Assembly (NCBI RefSeq): GCF_014201655.1
Contig: NZ_JACHEX010000003.1
Span: 124,001-188,000 of the forward strand
Source of the DNA: Thermosipho japonicus
Lineage (GTDB): Bacteria > Thermotogota > Thermotogae > Thermotogales > Fervidobacteriaceae
Direction of reading: 5' to 3'
Length of the DNA: 64,000 nt
Below, in pieces: positions 37,372 to 47,276 of this stretch. The translations under genes were made by a program, and so were the position numbers. The stretch's first letter is position 1; each line of letters opens with the position of its first letter. The notes under the pieces are model-generated. The model had not been told where the DNA came from, ran no database searches, and saw only the letters and a program-made list of their open reading frames with translations.

Positions 37372-38521
37372 AATATGCTATTTCTAATATCTTTTTAATA
37401 TCATCTCTTTCAAGCTTTTTTAGTTTACCCATAGGAGCCATTTTTGATGCAATTTCGGTTAATTTTTCAATATCTTCTTCTTTAAAACCAAGTTCTTTCA
37501 AAGTTGTTGGTGCCCCTATTTTTTTATACCATTGACTTAGTGCATTAATTGCTTCTTCGGGTTTGCAATTTTTCAATCCAAAGATATTTTCACCAAATTG
37601 GGCAAATCTTTCTGGTACTTGATTATACACATATTTCATCCATGCAGGAAAGACTACAGCAAGTCCTGCACCATGAGCTACATTAGGATTTAGTGCACTA
37701 AGAGCGTGTTCTATAGCGTGAGATGACCAATCTCCACCTTTATGTCCAAGACCGGATACCCCATTTAAAGCAAGGGTAGTAGAAAGGGCAAAATTGGCCC
37801 TGGCATCGTAATTTTTGGGATCATCAAGTAAAACTTCTGTAGTCTGTATTATAGTCTTAATTATACCTTCATCAATTCTATCTGTTAAAGAAACTTCTTC
37901 ACCATCAAAGTAATATTCCATAACATGTGATATAGCATCAACGGCGCCATTTACAAGTTGATTTTGTGGCAATGTATATTGCACTTCCGGGTCAACTACA
38001 GAGACTTTAGGATAAACGTGAATTGAACTAAAAGAAAATTTCTCAAGTGTTTCTTCGTTTGTTACAACAGAATTACCATTCATTTCAGTTCCAGTTGCAG
38101 AAAGAGTTAATATTGTATACAAAGGCATAGCTTCTTTTACCTTTGCTTTTCCGGAATAAAAGTCCCAAACATCTCCTTTGTATTTTACACCAGCTGCAAC
38201 CGCTTTTGCACTATCTATTACACTACCACCACCAACCGCAAGTATTGCATCCACATTCTCATTTTTTGCAACAGAAATTGCTTCCTTTACCTTAGACAAT
38301 ACTGGATTAGGTCTTACTCCCCAAACTTCCACTTTTTCAACACCATTTTCCACAAGTGATCTTACTACCTTTTCATATACTCCATTCTTTTTAATAGAAC
38401 CCCCACCTGCAAGAAGAAGAACCTTTTTAACGTTATCTTTTTTTAAATATTCTCCTATCTTTTCGACGGTATTTTTTCCAAAGACAAGTTTTGTTGGGTT
38501 ATAAAACACAAAATTTTGCAT
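37370..38521 (-). CDS. Iron-containing alcohol dehydrogenase (BdhA/YqhD-like)
   Basis: The 383-residue enzyme reduces aldehydes to alcohols with NAD(P)H. 'FYNPTKLVFGKNTVEKIGEY' begins the family, and 'AILAVGGGSVIDSAKAVAAG' is the dinucleotide-binding motif. The metal ligands are in 'DAISHVMEYYF' and 'HAIEHALSALNPNVAHGAGL'. The overall match is to the butanol dehydrogenase group (BdhA, YugJ). ATG at 38521 has GGGGAGGTG upstream. It is the last gene of a run containing pheT, era and a flavodoxin, and is probably used to dispose of reductant in fermentation. Confidence 0.9.
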   Translation of the reverse strand: MQNFVFYNPTKLVFGKNTVEKIGEYLKKDNVKKVLLLAGGGSIKKNGVYEKVVRSLVENGVEKVEVWGVRPNPVLSKVKEAISVAKNENVDAILAVGGGSVIDSAKAVAAGVKYKGDVWDFYSGKAKVKEAMPLYTILTLSATGTEMNGNSVVTNEETLEKFSFSSIHVYPKVSVVDPEVQYTLPQNQLVNGAVDAISHVMEYYFDGEEVSLTDRIDEGIIKTIIQTTEVLLDDPKNYDARANFALSTTLALNGVSGLGHKGGDWSSHAIEHALSALNPNVAHGAGLAVVFPAWMKYVYNQVPERFAQFGENIFGLKNCKPEEAINALSQWYKKIGAPTTLKELGFKEEDIEKLTEIASKMAPMGKLKKLERDDIKKILEIAY

Positions 38522-38525
38522 ATCC

Positions 38526-38981
38526 TTACACCTCCCCTTCAAGTTTTTCAATTAAACTATTCACCCATTTAAAAACTTCTTTTTTCTCTTCTAAATTTAC
38601 CTTTCTTATCCATCCTTTAAACACGGCACTTTTAAACATTAGATTTTCTACTTTACTTTCAAGGACTTTTAGGTATTGCTTTTCAATATATACCTTACCT
38701 GCTTTTCCAAAAATCTGGGCCATGCATACTATGAACAAAGCTACATTTTTTGTACTAAATTTATCCGAATATTTTTGTAGAAAATCAGTTATGCTCTTTA
38801 AAGGTTTTTCGTAGTAAATAGGAGAGCCAACAATAAACAGATCATATGAAAAATCATTATTGAATTCATTAACTTTAAAAATATCTACAACTGCACCATT
38901 TTCTTGAAAAGCTTCTTTTATCCACTTAGCAAAAAGCTCCGTCGATCTTCTTTTAGTATCATATATTATACATACCCTCAT
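38526..38981 (-). CDS. Flavodoxin-domain protein
   Basis: The 151-residue protein binds FMN, judged by the phosphate loop 'IIYDTKRRSTELFAKWI' (usually Y-x-T-x-T-G-N-T, here with R-R-S-T) and the second loop 'FIVGSPIYYEKPLKSI'. It resembles protoporphyrinogen oxidase-type (HemG-like) and multimeric flavodoxin families more than classic flavodoxin. It should carry electrons in the cytoplasm. The gene lies between era and the alcohol dehydrogenase, four bases before the latter. Confidence 0.82.
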   Translation of the reverse strand: MRVCIIYDTKRRSTELFAKWIKEAFQENGAVVDIFKVNEFNNDFSYDLFIVGSPIYYEKPLKSITDFLQKYSDKFSTKNVALFIVCMAQIFGKAGKVYIEKQYLKVLESKVENLMFKSAVFKGWIRKVNLEEKKEVFKWVNSLIEKLEGEV

Positions 38982-38983
38982 AT

Positions 38984-39883
38984 TTAATCCTTCAAATCAT
39001 CCCTCATTCCAATTTCATTTAATATAATAAAGTCCTTATTACGCCAATCTTTTTTCACCTTTACATGTAAATCAAGAAAAACTTTACCACCAACAAGATA
39101 TTCTATTTCTTTTCTTGCCTCCTGACCAATTGTTTTTATCATATTTCCTTTATGACCAATAATAATTCCCTTCTGACTATTTCTATCAACGTATATATTT
39201 GCACGTATGTACAACACCCCATTATCTCTTTCTTTTATTTCTTCTATTATGACAGCAACAGAATGTGGAACCTCTTCATATGTATGATGAAAAATCTTTT
39301 CCCTTATTATCTCAGATGCCATAAAAGATAGAGGTCTATCAGTTATCATATCTTCAGGATAGAACTGAGGTCCCTCTTCAAGGTTTTCAACAATTAGATC
39401 TAAAAGTTCTTTTATTCCCTCTCCCCTTACAGCAGAGGTCTTTACTATGTCCACACAATTTTCAAGACTATTCTTCATTTCATTATAAATTTGTTCAACC
39501 TTTTTAGCATCTACAAGATCAATTTTATTTATTACACCTATAGTCTTTGTCTTTGATTGATTTACATAATCAAAGACAAACCTTTCCGGTTTTCCAATTC
39601 CTTCTTTTGCATCCACAACGGTCAAGATTAAATCAACACCTTTTAGTGCACTTACTGCTGCCTTAACCATGTATTCTCCAAGCCTGTACAATGGCTTATG
39701 TATTCCAGGTGTATCTACGAAAATTATCTGAAAATCATCACTAGTATGTATAACATTTATTCTATTTCTCGTAGTTTGCGGTTTATCTGAAACAATTAAA
39801 ATTTTCTTACCAACTATCGCATTAACAATAGAAGATTTTCCCACATTTGGCTTTCCAGCAAGTGCGACAAATCCTGATTTCAT
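38984..39883 (-). CDS. era: GTPase Era
   Basis: Era binds 16S rRNA near its 3' end and is needed for small-subunit maturation. The 299-residue protein has G1 '[16 protein letters not shown]', G2 '[11 protein letters not shown]', G3 'VDTPGIHKP', G4 'NKIDL' and a C-terminal KH domain with '[20 protein letters not shown]'. The start ATG at 39883 follows GAGGAGGT by seven bases and lies one base past the pheT stop. Confidence 0.95.
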   Translation of the reverse strand: MKSGFVALAGKPNVGKSSIVNAIVGKKILIVSDKPQTTRNRINVIHTSDDFQIIFVDTPGIHKPLYRLGEYMVKAAVSALKGVDLILTVVDAKEGIGKPERFVFDYVNQSKTKTIGVINKIDLVDAKKVEQIYNEMKNSLENCVDIVKTSAVRGEGIKELLDLIVENLEEGPQFYPEDMITDRPLSFMASEIIREKIFHHTYEEVPHSVAVIIEEIKERDNGVLYIRANIYVDRNSQKGIIIGHKGNMIKTIGQEARKEIEYLVGGKVFLDLHVKVKKDWRNKDFIILNEIGMRDDLKD

Positions 39884-39884
39884 A

Positions 39885-42233
39885 TCAGACCTCCTCAAAT
39901 CTCAATTTCAATGGATATTTGTATATCAAATCTTTCTTGATCTTTTCCCAGATCTTATTTACTTCATCCTCATTTAATGTTTTATCTTCTGCTCTAAACA
40001 CACAATAAACAGTCACACTCTTGTATCCTTCTTCTATTCCTTTTCCAGCATAAACATCAGATATCCCAGCTTCTTCAACGTATTTATACTTATAAAGACC
40101 TTCAATTACCTTTCCCATCAAAAAGTTATTTGGAACAAGAAGTGAAACATCACGTCTTACAGATGGAAATTGTGAACTTTCCCTGTATTCTGGAATCTCC
40201 ACGTAATTTTCATACAAAGGTTGGGTTAATAATTCTAGCACGTAAACTTCATCTTTTACATCGTAGAATTTATCCACCATCTCATCATCGAGCATTCCCA
40301 TAACACCTATTTCTTGACCATTTAAAAGAATCTTTGCACACCTTGTAGGAACAAATCCCTCAACTTCTGCTGGTTCAAATTCAAATTTTAGGTTGAACTC
40401 TTCGGCTAAATTTTCAACATAACCTTTAAAGGTATAAAAATCGATCATTCTTTGATCTGTATAATCTCTTTTATTAATTCTTCCCGTTGCAACAAACGCT
40501 AATTTTTCAACATCTTTAGGTTGGCCGTTTTCTTCAATAAATACCTTCCCAACTTCAAATAGCTTTACATCTCTATTTTGTCTTTTGTAATTATACGAAA
40601 GAGAATCAAGAAGCCCATACAGTAATGATGGTCTCATAACAGCCATCTCTTCATTAATTGGATTTGAAATTCTCACACTAAAACCGGTAAAGTTCCATTT
40701 GCCTACTATATCATTTGATACAAAAGACAAATTCATTGCCTCCAAAAAGCCTTCCGCTTTTAAAGCATCTTTTAATTTATATCTTAGCTTTTGATTTTTA
40801 CTTCTTGAATTGCTATTTATCAATATCCTAAAAGGTTCACTTTCTATCTTTTCCATCCCGTATATTCTTGAAATTTCCTCTACAAGATCGATAGGTCTTG
40901 TAACATCAAAATACCTATACGTTGGAACAAATACTTTATTACCTTCTACCTCAAAACCCAATCTATTTAGAATCTTTCTTTGTACATCTTCTTCAATATT
41001 TTCTCCAACAACCTTGTTTGTAAAATTAAAATCAAAATCGATCTCAGTTCTATCAATTTTTCTTGGATAAAGATCTAGAATATCAGTAGGTGTTCCACCG
41101 GAAAGCTCTAAAATGAGCTCTGTAAGCCTATTTATAACATACATTGCATCGTTTGGATCTACACCTCTTTCAAATCTATAAGAAGAATCTGTTATAATTC
41201 CATGTGCTTTTGATGTTTTTCTTATCCTAACAGGATCAAACATAGCAACTTCAAGGAGAATGTCTTTTGTATCTTCCTTTACTCCTGATTCTTCTCCGCC
41301 CATTACTCCACCAAGTGCTAGTATCTTTTCACCGTCAGTAATCAATACTTCTCCACCCAAAAGCTTGTATTTGTTTTCATCCAAAAGTAGTATCTCTTCT
41401 CCACCTTTTGCATCTTTTACAACTATCTTTGGAACGTTTTTCAAGTCAAATGCATGCACCGGGTGCCCAGTTTCAAGCATTACATAATTTGTGATATCAA
41501 CAATGTTGTTTATTGGTCTTAATCCAGCTGCAATCAGTCTTTTTTTAAGCCACATTGGGCTTTCTTTTACTGTAACATTTCTTATAACCCTTGCAGTATA
41601 CCTATAGCAACCATCACTTTCAATTCTTATTTCAACTGGAAATTTTTCTTTTCCATCTATATTCTTATCTTTCAAATTTAAATCAACATCATAAATTGCA
41701 GAAACTTCCCTTGCAATACCTATAACGCTGAGACAATCAGGTCTATTTGGTGTAATTTCTATATCAAGTACTTTGTCTTTTAATCCAAAGTATTCAACTA
41801 CATCCGTTCCCGGCTCTACTTCTTCTTTAAACTTATACACTCCACTTGATTTTTCTTCAAGACCTAACTCTTGAAGAGAACACATCATACCTTCAGACAA
41901 TATTCCACGCATCTTTCTTGGAACAATCTTTAAATCAAAAAGTCTAGCACCTTCAAGTGCTACTGGCACTGTATCTCCCTTGGAAACACTGAGGTCTCCG
42001 GTTAAAATCGTTTTTATTTGATCACCAACGTCAACCTTACATACAATTAATTTATCTGCATTAGGATGTTTTTCAACATCTATTACCTTTCCAACAACTA
42101 TTTTTCCTTCAACATCGAAAGGATTAATTATTTCTTCTACATTTGTTCCCGTTAAACTAAGCTTTTCAGCAATCTCTTCTGCACTCTTTTCAATATTTAC
42201 AAAATCTTTTAGCCAATTAATTGAAAGTCTCAA
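39885..42233 (-). CDS. pheT: Phenylalanyl-tRNA synthetase beta subunit
   Basis: The 782-residue subunit carries the tRNA-binding domain near the N-terminus ('[20 protein letters not shown]'), the B3/B4 editing domain ('[16 protein letters not shown]'), a B5 domain ('ILNRLGFEV') and the C-terminal ferredoxin-fold anticodon-binding domain ('[15 protein letters not shown]'). It forms the alpha2-beta2 enzyme with PheS, whose gene is not in this window. The start is TTG with GGAGGTGA upstream. Confidence 0.96.
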   Translation of the reverse strand: MRLSINWLKDFVNIEKSAEEIAEKLSLTGTNVEEIINPFDVEGKIVVGKVIDVEKHPNADKLIVCKVDVGDQIKTILTGDLSVSKGDTVPVALEGARLFDLKIVPRKMRGILSEGMMCSLQELGLEEKSSGVYKFKEEVEPGTDVVEYFGLKDKVLDIEITPNRPDCLSVIGIAREVSAIYDVDLNLKDKNIDGKEKFPVEIRIESDGCYRYTARVIRNVTVKESPMWLKKRLIAAGLRPINNIVDITNYVMLETGHPVHAFDLKNVPKIVVKDAKGGEEILLLDENKYKLLGGEVLITDGEKILALGGVMGGEESGVKEDTKDILLEVAMFDPVRIRKTSKAHGIITDSSYRFERGVDPNDAMYVINRLTELILELSGGTPTDILDLYPRKIDRTEIDFDFNFTNKVVGENIEEDVQRKILNRLGFEVEGNKVFVPTYRYFDVTRPIDLVEEISRIYGMEKIESEPFRILINSNSRSKNQKLRYKLKDALKAEGFLEAMNLSFVSNDIVGKWNFTGFSVRISNPINEEMAVMRPSLLYGLLDSLSYNYKRQNRDVKLFEVGKVFIEENGQPKDVEKLAFVATGRINKRDYTDQRMIDFYTFKGYVENLAEEFNLKFEFEPAEVEGFVPTRCAKILLNGQEIGVMGMLDDEMVDKFYDVKDEVYVLELLTQPLYENYVEIPEYRESSQFPSVRRDVSLLVPNNFLMGKVIEGLYKYKYVEEAGISDVYAGKGIEEGYKSVTVYCVFRAEDKTLNEDEVNKIWEKIKKDLIYKYPLKLRFEEV

Positions 42234-42252
42234 AACAATTCACCTCCAAAAA

Positions 42253-42882
42253 CTATTCTTTTTTCTTTTTAAAATTAATCACAAATCCTAATACTACAAG
42301 AATTAGAAAAATAACTATCGCTATAGAAGAAAATAATGGTTCATTCACTTTTGAAAAATTGCCCCTTAAAATAAAGCCAATTATAACTGCAGAAATAGTT
42401 CCAGCACCTACAAGAATAGATAAAATACCTATTACCTCTGCACTCTTTTTATAAGTTACAATTCCACCTAATATTCCAAGAACAATTGCAACACCTGCGT
42501 ATAAATACAATGGCTCAAACGATAGTGTAATTCCAAAATAACCAATTATAAAGTTTGCTAAATAATATCCAAGAGCTCCAACTATTAAAAATCCAAAAAT
42601 AAATGTTATAGATTTATATATTGCATACAAAACCGCAGCAGCAATAACACCAAAAACAACCATTGAAATTTGGTAATACGTTGGATTCGAAAGCCATTCC
42701 TTAATTTGCGGAACTCTCGCAACTATTGCTGGAAATAACATGTTAATACCAATTATAAACCCAAATATTGCAACAGATAACTTTTCAACAAATTTCGCAG
42801 CAAAAAGAAGAAAAATACCAGCAATCAATGAATAATACCAATAATCATATAAAGGTCGAAGGTAGTGCTCTAATTCAGCCAT
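42253..42882 (-). CDS. Multi-pass membrane protein, TMEM198/DUF4203-like
   Basis: The 209-residue protein has about seven hydrophobic helices with small-residue-rich sequences such as 'SVAIFGFIIGINMLFPAIVA', 'FIFGFLIVGALGYYLANFII' and 'EVIGILSILVGAGTISAVII'. This is the pattern of the DUF4203/TMEM198 family, of unknown function. The start ATG at 42882 follows GAGGGGTG; upstream in-frame codons overlap the TPR gene. It lies between the TPR gene and pheT and shares their operon. Confidence 0.7.
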   Translation of the reverse strand: MAELEHYLRPLYDYWYYSLIAGIFLLFAAKFVEKLSVAIFGFIIGINMLFPAIVARVPQIKEWLSNPTYYQISMVVFGVIAAAVLYAIYKSITFIFGFLIVGALGYYLANFIIGYFGITLSFEPLYLYAGVAIVLGILGGIVTYKKSAEVIGILSILVGAGTISAVIIGFILRGNFSKVNEPLFSSIAIVIFLILVVLGFVINFKKKKE

Positions 42883-42886
42883 GGTT

Positions 42887-43306
42887 TCACCCCTCAATAT
42901 ATTTTAAAACTTCCTGGCGAACTTTTTCATCCTTCATTCGCTCTTGTGCCTTTCTATTATTTCCAGTTGCAAGATAACATAGTGCTAGTTGCACATTAAG
43001 CTCAAAATCCCTAAATCCCAACTTTTCAGCCTTTTCAAAGTTAAATATTGCAAGAGAATAATTATCTATTTCCATGAACGCACAGCCCATGTTAAAATAA
43101 CACTCTGCAAAATCCGGCTTTATCTGTAACGCTTGCTTGTAGTACTCTATTGCCTTTGCAATTAAACCTCTTCTTCTATATATATTTCCAAGGTTATTAT
43201 ACGCTTCAGGTACATTTTCTTTTATAAGTTCTCTGTAAATTTTTTCGGCCTCATCAAATTTTCCTTGCTTTGACAATTCAATCGCCTTTATTAGCTTCTC
43301 CACCAT
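42887..43306 (-). CDS. TPR-repeat protein
   Basis: The 139-residue protein is made of three to four tetratricopeptide repeats, for example 'GKFDEAEKIYRELIKENVPE', 'AYNNLGNIYRRRGLIAKAIE' and 'AECYFNMGCAFMEIDNYSLA'. It has no signal peptide and is likely a cytoplasmic scaffold. The ATG has GGAGG nine bases upstream within the end of the preceding propeller gene, with a 29-base overlap. No partner is known. Confidence 0.88.
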   Translation of the reverse strand: MVEKLIKAIELSKQGKFDEAEKIYRELIKENVPEAYNNLGNIYRRRGLIAKAIEYYKQALQIKPDFAECYFNMGCAFMEIDNYSLAIFNFEKAEKLGFRDFELNVQLALCYLATGNNRKAQERMKDEKVRQEVLKYIEG

Positions 43307-44777
43307 TTACAACTTCCTCCGTATACACAAATATATCAGTAAATTTTTCATCTGCAACTTCAAATTTCACAGATACCTTTACAAGCGGTAAAGGAAATAT
43401 TTTTGCATAGTTGTATGTAATCTTCCATTTAAATTTCCCTCTCTTTTCAAACTCAATTGGAGCTCCTCCCGTAAATTTCCACCTATCATTTTTTACAATT
43501 ACTTTTCCAAGAAATCTATCAGTTAAAAGACTTTTTGAAATTTCAGTTGTTGGATATATTGTGTCTTGTTCTCCTTCAATTTGTGCAAATTCTCTGACAT
43601 CTTCCTCATATATATTTAAAAAATCTTTAGCAAGGTATATATCGTCACCAAAATAATCCTCAAGGCATACATGTGCAGTTAATGTGGCATCACTTGTTTC
43701 AAAACTTTCTACTTTAACAAAAATAGGAAGATCATCTTTTAATAAATACCAATTTATCATATCACTCTTCCAATCAATCACAAAAAGGTGTGGATAAGAA
43801 TATTCAATAAACATCGGAGATGAATTAATTTTAAATTCACTTTCTCCTGCAATTATCTTATTTCCGTCAAAATATATTAATTGGCCTGCAGGAGTTACTT
43901 CAAAACTCCAAATTTTATCTTTTAACTTTATTTTATCCTTTAGCTCAAGTGTATAAAGATTATACACTAATATCTGATTTGAAAATGCATCTAGTATATA
44001 CAAATTTTCATAATTAATATCACAATCTAGTGCAATTGTTGGAAGCGGAAGATTTTTTTCAATCACACCATCTGAAAAGATATAAATCTTTGAAGCATCA
44101 ACAACAACTAATCTATTAGCTCTGTCAACTCCGGCGATTATAGGACTTTTTAAACCTGTGTAGATTGGTTTCTGATCTTCTAGGGTATATATAGAATCCT
44201 CAGATGAAATAAACACTTTCCCAAAAGAATCTACAGCTATACTCCTTGGATTATATGGAAGTTTAATTATATTCGAAATTTTAAAATCGTCTAAAACAAT
44301 AAGCCTTTTATTTTTTTTGTCGATCACATAAACTTTTTCACCGTATACAGCAAGGCCTACAGGGGAATAAAAATACTCTGTAAGACCTTCTTTCCCAGAA
44401 ACACTATTTACAAATTTTAGTTTATAATCTTTCACCTCGAAATTTTCAGGGGAGTTAAAAACCTCTATTTTTTTATACAGCTCCATTATTTCTGGAATAT
44501 TAGTAATAGTTAAAAGTGTTTTCAAATTCTCACGTGCTGCATCAACTTGATCGTTATAAATATCTATCTTTGCTTTAACATACCAAAACCAAGGTATTTC
44601 CCTTGCAGAAATACTTCCAGTCATTGCATCATCCATTTTTAAACTTGCCTCTGCATATTTTCCTTCACTCCAAAGCTTTATAGCCTCACTTAAAAAAGCC
44701 CTGCTTTGCTCTTCAGTTAAAATAGAAAATGATATAACGGAAATTAACAAAAATATCAGAGGAAGGATTTTTCTCAA
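43278..44777 (-). CDS. Secreted protein with TPR-like and beta-propeller regions
   Basis: The 499-residue protein has a signal peptide ('LPLIFLLISVISFS'), a TPR-like helical region up to about residue 105, and then an NHL-like beta-propeller built of repeats such as 'SPVGLAVYGEKVYVIDKKNK', 'PRSIAVDSFGKVFISSEDSI' and 'YENLYILDAFSNQILVYNLY'. A beta-rich C-terminal domain follows. Such proteins mediate protein contacts outside the cytoplasm; the partner is unknown. The start TTG has GGAAAGGGG upstream and overlaps the plsY stop as TTGA. Confidence 0.75.
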   Translation of the reverse strand: MRKILPLIFLLISVISFSILTEEQSRAFLSEAIKLWSEGKYAEASLKMDDAMTGSISAREIPWFWYVKAKIDIYNDQVDAARENLKTLLTITNIPEIMELYKKIEVFNSPENFEVKDYKLKFVNSVSGKEGLTEYFYSPVGLAVYGEKVYVIDKKNKRLIVLDDFKISNIIKLPYNPRSIAVDSFGKVFISSEDSIYTLEDQKPIYTGLKSPIIAGVDRANRLVVVDASKIYIFSDGVIEKNLPLPTIALDCDINYENLYILDAFSNQILVYNLYTLELKDKIKLKDKIWSFEVTPAGQLIYFDGNKIIAGESEFKINSSPMFIEYSYPHLFVIDWKSDMINWYLLKDDLPIFVKVESFETSDATLTAHVCLEDYFGDDIYLAKDFLNIYEEDVREFAQIEGEQDTIYPTTEISKSLLTDRFLGKVIVKNDRWKFTGGAPIEFEKRGKFKWKITYNYAKIFPLPLVKVSVKFEVADEKFTDIFVYTEEVVNGGEANKGD

Positions 44778-45379
44778 TTTTTTTTCCCCTTTCCAAAAAA
44801 GTATTTAACAACATCCGTCTTTCTTTCATTTCCATTTAAAAGCCTTTTTATATTTTCCTTATGCCTGAGCATTGAAAAGAGGGAAAGTGCAAGAAAAATC
44901 ACCCAATAATCTTTTCCAATAAAAAATGTAAAAATTGACGCACCTAAAAGCCCTATTATAGAACCAAGGGAAACATACTTTGTAAAAATTACTATTAAAA
45001 GCCAAATGAGAAAAAATACCAACCCACTCCATGGATTTATTGCAAGAAAAACACCAAATGTTGTAGCAACACCTTTACCACCTTTAAATTTTAAATATAT
45101 AGGAAAACAATGCCCAAAAACTGCAAAACTTCCAGAAAGTAGCATTGCATTAATTCCAAGGCTACTTACAAAAATGACAGCTAAATACCCCTTTAAAATA
45201 TCAAGAAAAAAGGCAAGTGCTCCGTAAAATGCACCTGCACTTCTTAAGACATTTGTTCCACCAACATTTCCACTTCCAACTTTCCTTATATCAATACCTC
45301 TCAATTTCCCAATCAGAAAACTAAAAGGAATTGCTCCCAAAAAGTAACCAATTAATATCGCATAAATATGATGTTCCAC
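44774..45379 (-). CDS. plsY: Acyl-phosphate:glycerol-3-phosphate acyltransferase PlsY
   Basis: The 201-residue membrane enzyme adds the first acyl chain to glycerol-3-phosphate, using acyl-phosphate. The three PlsY motifs are present: 'GAIPFSFLIGKLRGIDIRKV' with 'GSGNVGGTNVLRSAG', 'FKGGKGVATTFGVFLA' and the C-terminal 'LRHKENIKRLLNGNERK'. It has five to six membrane helices. The start is GTG with AAAGGGGGAA upstream, one base after the preceding gene. PlsX is not in the window. Confidence 0.95.
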   Translation of the reverse strand: MEHHIYAILIGYFLGAIPFSFLIGKLRGIDIRKVGSGNVGGTNVLRSAGAFYGALAFFLDILKGYLAVIFVSSLGINAMLLSGSFAVFGHCFPIYLKFKGGKGVATTFGVFLAINPWSGLVFFLIWLLIVIFTKYVSLGSIIGLLGASIFTFFIGKDYWVIFLALSLFSMLRHKENIKRLLNGNERKTDVVKYFFGKGKKN

Positions 45380-45380
45380 G

Positions 45381-46178
45381 TTATTCCCCCTTTAAAATAA
45401 ATGCATAAATATACTCTTTGTTTCTCACATATAAAAGTCTGTATTTTCCATCTTCAAGATTTGCATTTTTTACGATCTTTCCAATTTCAATATCACCTTT
45501 TATAAATACCTTCTTGTTTTTCACTTCAAATATAACAACTTTTCCATTTTTTCTAGCAAATTCAAACTTTTCCTTGTAGCGAGCAATATCGTCTACTCTT
45601 TCAATTTTTATAACTCTACCTTTTTTTACATCGTATACAACAAAGTATAATTGCATACTTTGTTGCTGTTTTTTACTAACACTTTCGATCAAATCAGGAT
45701 CATAAAACACAAGAACGTGATACTCAAAAAATCCTTTTTTCACGGGGACTTTCCATTTTGCAATAACCTTTGAACTTACAACAAAATTATTAACAACCAC
45801 ATTCACATCTTGTTCATATCCAAAAGCTGATCTTACTCCAAAAATTTTTTCATTTAAAGAACTATCAGATGTTATCTTAGTACCTAAAAATGCTGCAAGT
45901 TCTTGCCTTGCCTTATTTGCAGCCTGCTGCCAAGCTTTATTTTCATCTCTTTGAGGTAATGTCACACTACCTTCAAAAACGAAAAGATTACCTTCTTCAT
46001 ATAACTTTTTGATCCTCTCTGCTACAGCAAGATCTTTCTCAACAATTATAGAATTTTTCGGGATTTCTCTTACTACAACCCCGGAAAATTCTATAACACT
46101 TGTTTTTGAAAACATTAAGAATAAAAGGCCTGCTATTAAAATTGCAGAAACTCCAATTAAAACATACATCCTCTCCAT
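45381..46178 (-). CDS. Membrane-anchored LPP20-like protein
   Basis: The 265-residue protein has one N-terminal membrane helix ('VLIGVSAILIAGLLFLMFS') and an outward-facing domain. 'QQAANKARQELAAFLGTKIT' followed by strands with 'VVVNNFVVSSKVIAKWKVPV' and 'EYHVLVFYDPDLI' resembles the LPP20/LpoB-like fold that binds envelope proteins. No lipobox is present. The C-terminal part ('VFEVKNKKVFIKGDIEIGKI') looks like a separate small beta domain. An extended -10 (TGATATAAT on the minus strand, 46201-46209) lies 22 bases upstream, so it may start its own transcript with plsY and followers. Confidence 0.6.
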   Translation of the reverse strand: MERMYVLIGVSAILIAGLLFLMFSKTSVIEFSGVVVREIPKNSIIVEKDLAVAERIKKLYEEGNLFVFEGSVTLPQRDENKAWQQAANKARQELAAFLGTKITSDSSLNEKIFGVRSAFGYEQDVNVVVNNFVVSSKVIAKWKVPVKKGFFEYHVLVFYDPDLIESVSKKQQQSMQLYFVVYDVKKGRVIKIERVDDIARYKEKFEFARKNGKVVIFEVKNKKVFIKGDIEIGKIVKNANLEDGKYRLLYVRNKEYIYAFILKGE

Positions 46179-46200
46179 ACCTTCTCACCACCCGTAAATG

Positions 46201-46209
46201 ATTATATCA
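46201..46209 (-). promoter_or_regulatory. Internal extended -10 promoter within the wecB stop region
   Basis: Read on the minus strand the sequence is TGATATAAT, overlapping the wecB stop codon, 22 bases before the ATG at 46178. It would let the LPP20-like gene, plsY and later genes be expressed without wecB. Confidence 0.5.
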
Positions 46210-47266
46210 CAGCAGATAGTATTTTTTCCGATGCCTTTCCATCACCAAATGGATTATCAAATTTCAATTCTTTATCAAGACCTTCAATTAAACTTTTATA
46301 GACTGAATCTTCTTCAGTACCAGCAAGAACTCCATATCCACTTTCTATTAGTTCCGGCCTTTCCGTTGTATTTCTGCAGACAACCACAAATTTTCCAAAA
46401 CTTGGAGCTTCTTCCTGGATTCCACCACTGTCAGAAGCTACTATTTTTGCTCCAGAGAGTAAACTCAAAAATTCAACATAACCTACTGGATCTAACAATT
46501 TTGCATTTTTAAAATCTCCCAGTTCTTGATTAACTACTTTCCTAACCTTTGGATTCAAATGAATAGGAAACACTATTGGTATATTTTTCTCAACTGAAAA
46601 CCTCTTTATACCTCTCAATATTTTTTTCATCTTCTCTCCCCAATTCTCTCTTCTATGAAGCGTTACAAGAACATAGTCTTTAACATCAATCAAACTTTTT
46701 CTAATTTTTTCAAGATCAAACCTGTTCTTTACATAGCATAGTGCATCAACAACGGTATTACCTGTTATTTTTATTCTTTCATCATCGTATCCTTCCCTTT
46801 TCAAATTTTCATATGCATTTTTTGTAGGAGCAAACATTAGGTCTGATACTTGATCAATAACTCTTCTATTCATCTCTTCAGGAAATGGATCTTTCAAATT
46901 GTTACTTCTTAGGCCTGCCTCTATATGTCCAACCTTTACTCCTCTGTTAAATGCCGCAATGGCACTTGTCATTGCAGTTGTAGTATCTCCTTGAACAAAG
47001 AGCCAGTCAAATTTTTCTCTCTCAAAAATTTTATCAATTCTAGAAAATATACGAGATGAAATCAAATTAAGTGTTTGATTTTCAATCATTATGTTTAAAT
47101 CATAATCTGGATTGATGGAAAATACATTAAGCATCATATCCATCATCTGTCTATGCTGTGCGGTTGCAATTAATTTTACATCAAGCCCCATCTCTTTCGT
47201 CTTTAAATAAACTGGTGCAACCTTAATAACCTCTGGCCTCGTTCCACAAACTATTGCAAGTTTCAT
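46202..47266 (-). CDS. wecB: UDP-N-acetylglucosamine 2-epimerase
   Basis: The 354-residue enzyme interconverts UDP-GlcNAc and UDP-ManNAc, a precursor for surface glycans. 'IVCGTRPEVIKVAPVY' begins the family; 'VQGDTTTAM' and 'GHIEAGLRS' hold the catalytic acidic residues; 'PFPEEMNRRVIDQVSDLMFA' and 'SDSGGIQEEAPSFGKFVVV' complete the signature. The ATG has AAGGAGTGA upstream. It lies after a transporter gene and before the LPP20-like gene, not in the polysaccharide cluster at the left. Confidence 0.95.
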   Translation of the reverse strand: MKLAIVCGTRPEVIKVAPVYLKTKEMGLDVKLIATAQHRQMMDMMLNVFSINPDYDLNIMIENQTLNLISSRIFSRIDKIFEREKFDWLFVQGDTTTAMTSAIAAFNRGVKVGHIEAGLRSNNLKDPFPEEMNRRVIDQVSDLMFAPTKNAYENLKREGYDDERIKITGNTVVDALCYVKNRFDLEKIRKSLIDVKDYVLVTLHRRENWGEKMKKILRGIKRFSVEKNIPIVFPIHLNPKVRKVVNQELGDFKNAKLLDPVGYVEFLSLLSGAKIVASDSGGIQEEAPSFGKFVVVCRNTTERPELIESGYGVLAGTEEDSVYKSLIEGLDKELKFDNPFGDGKASEKILSAVI

Positions 47267-47276
47267 TCTTCACTCC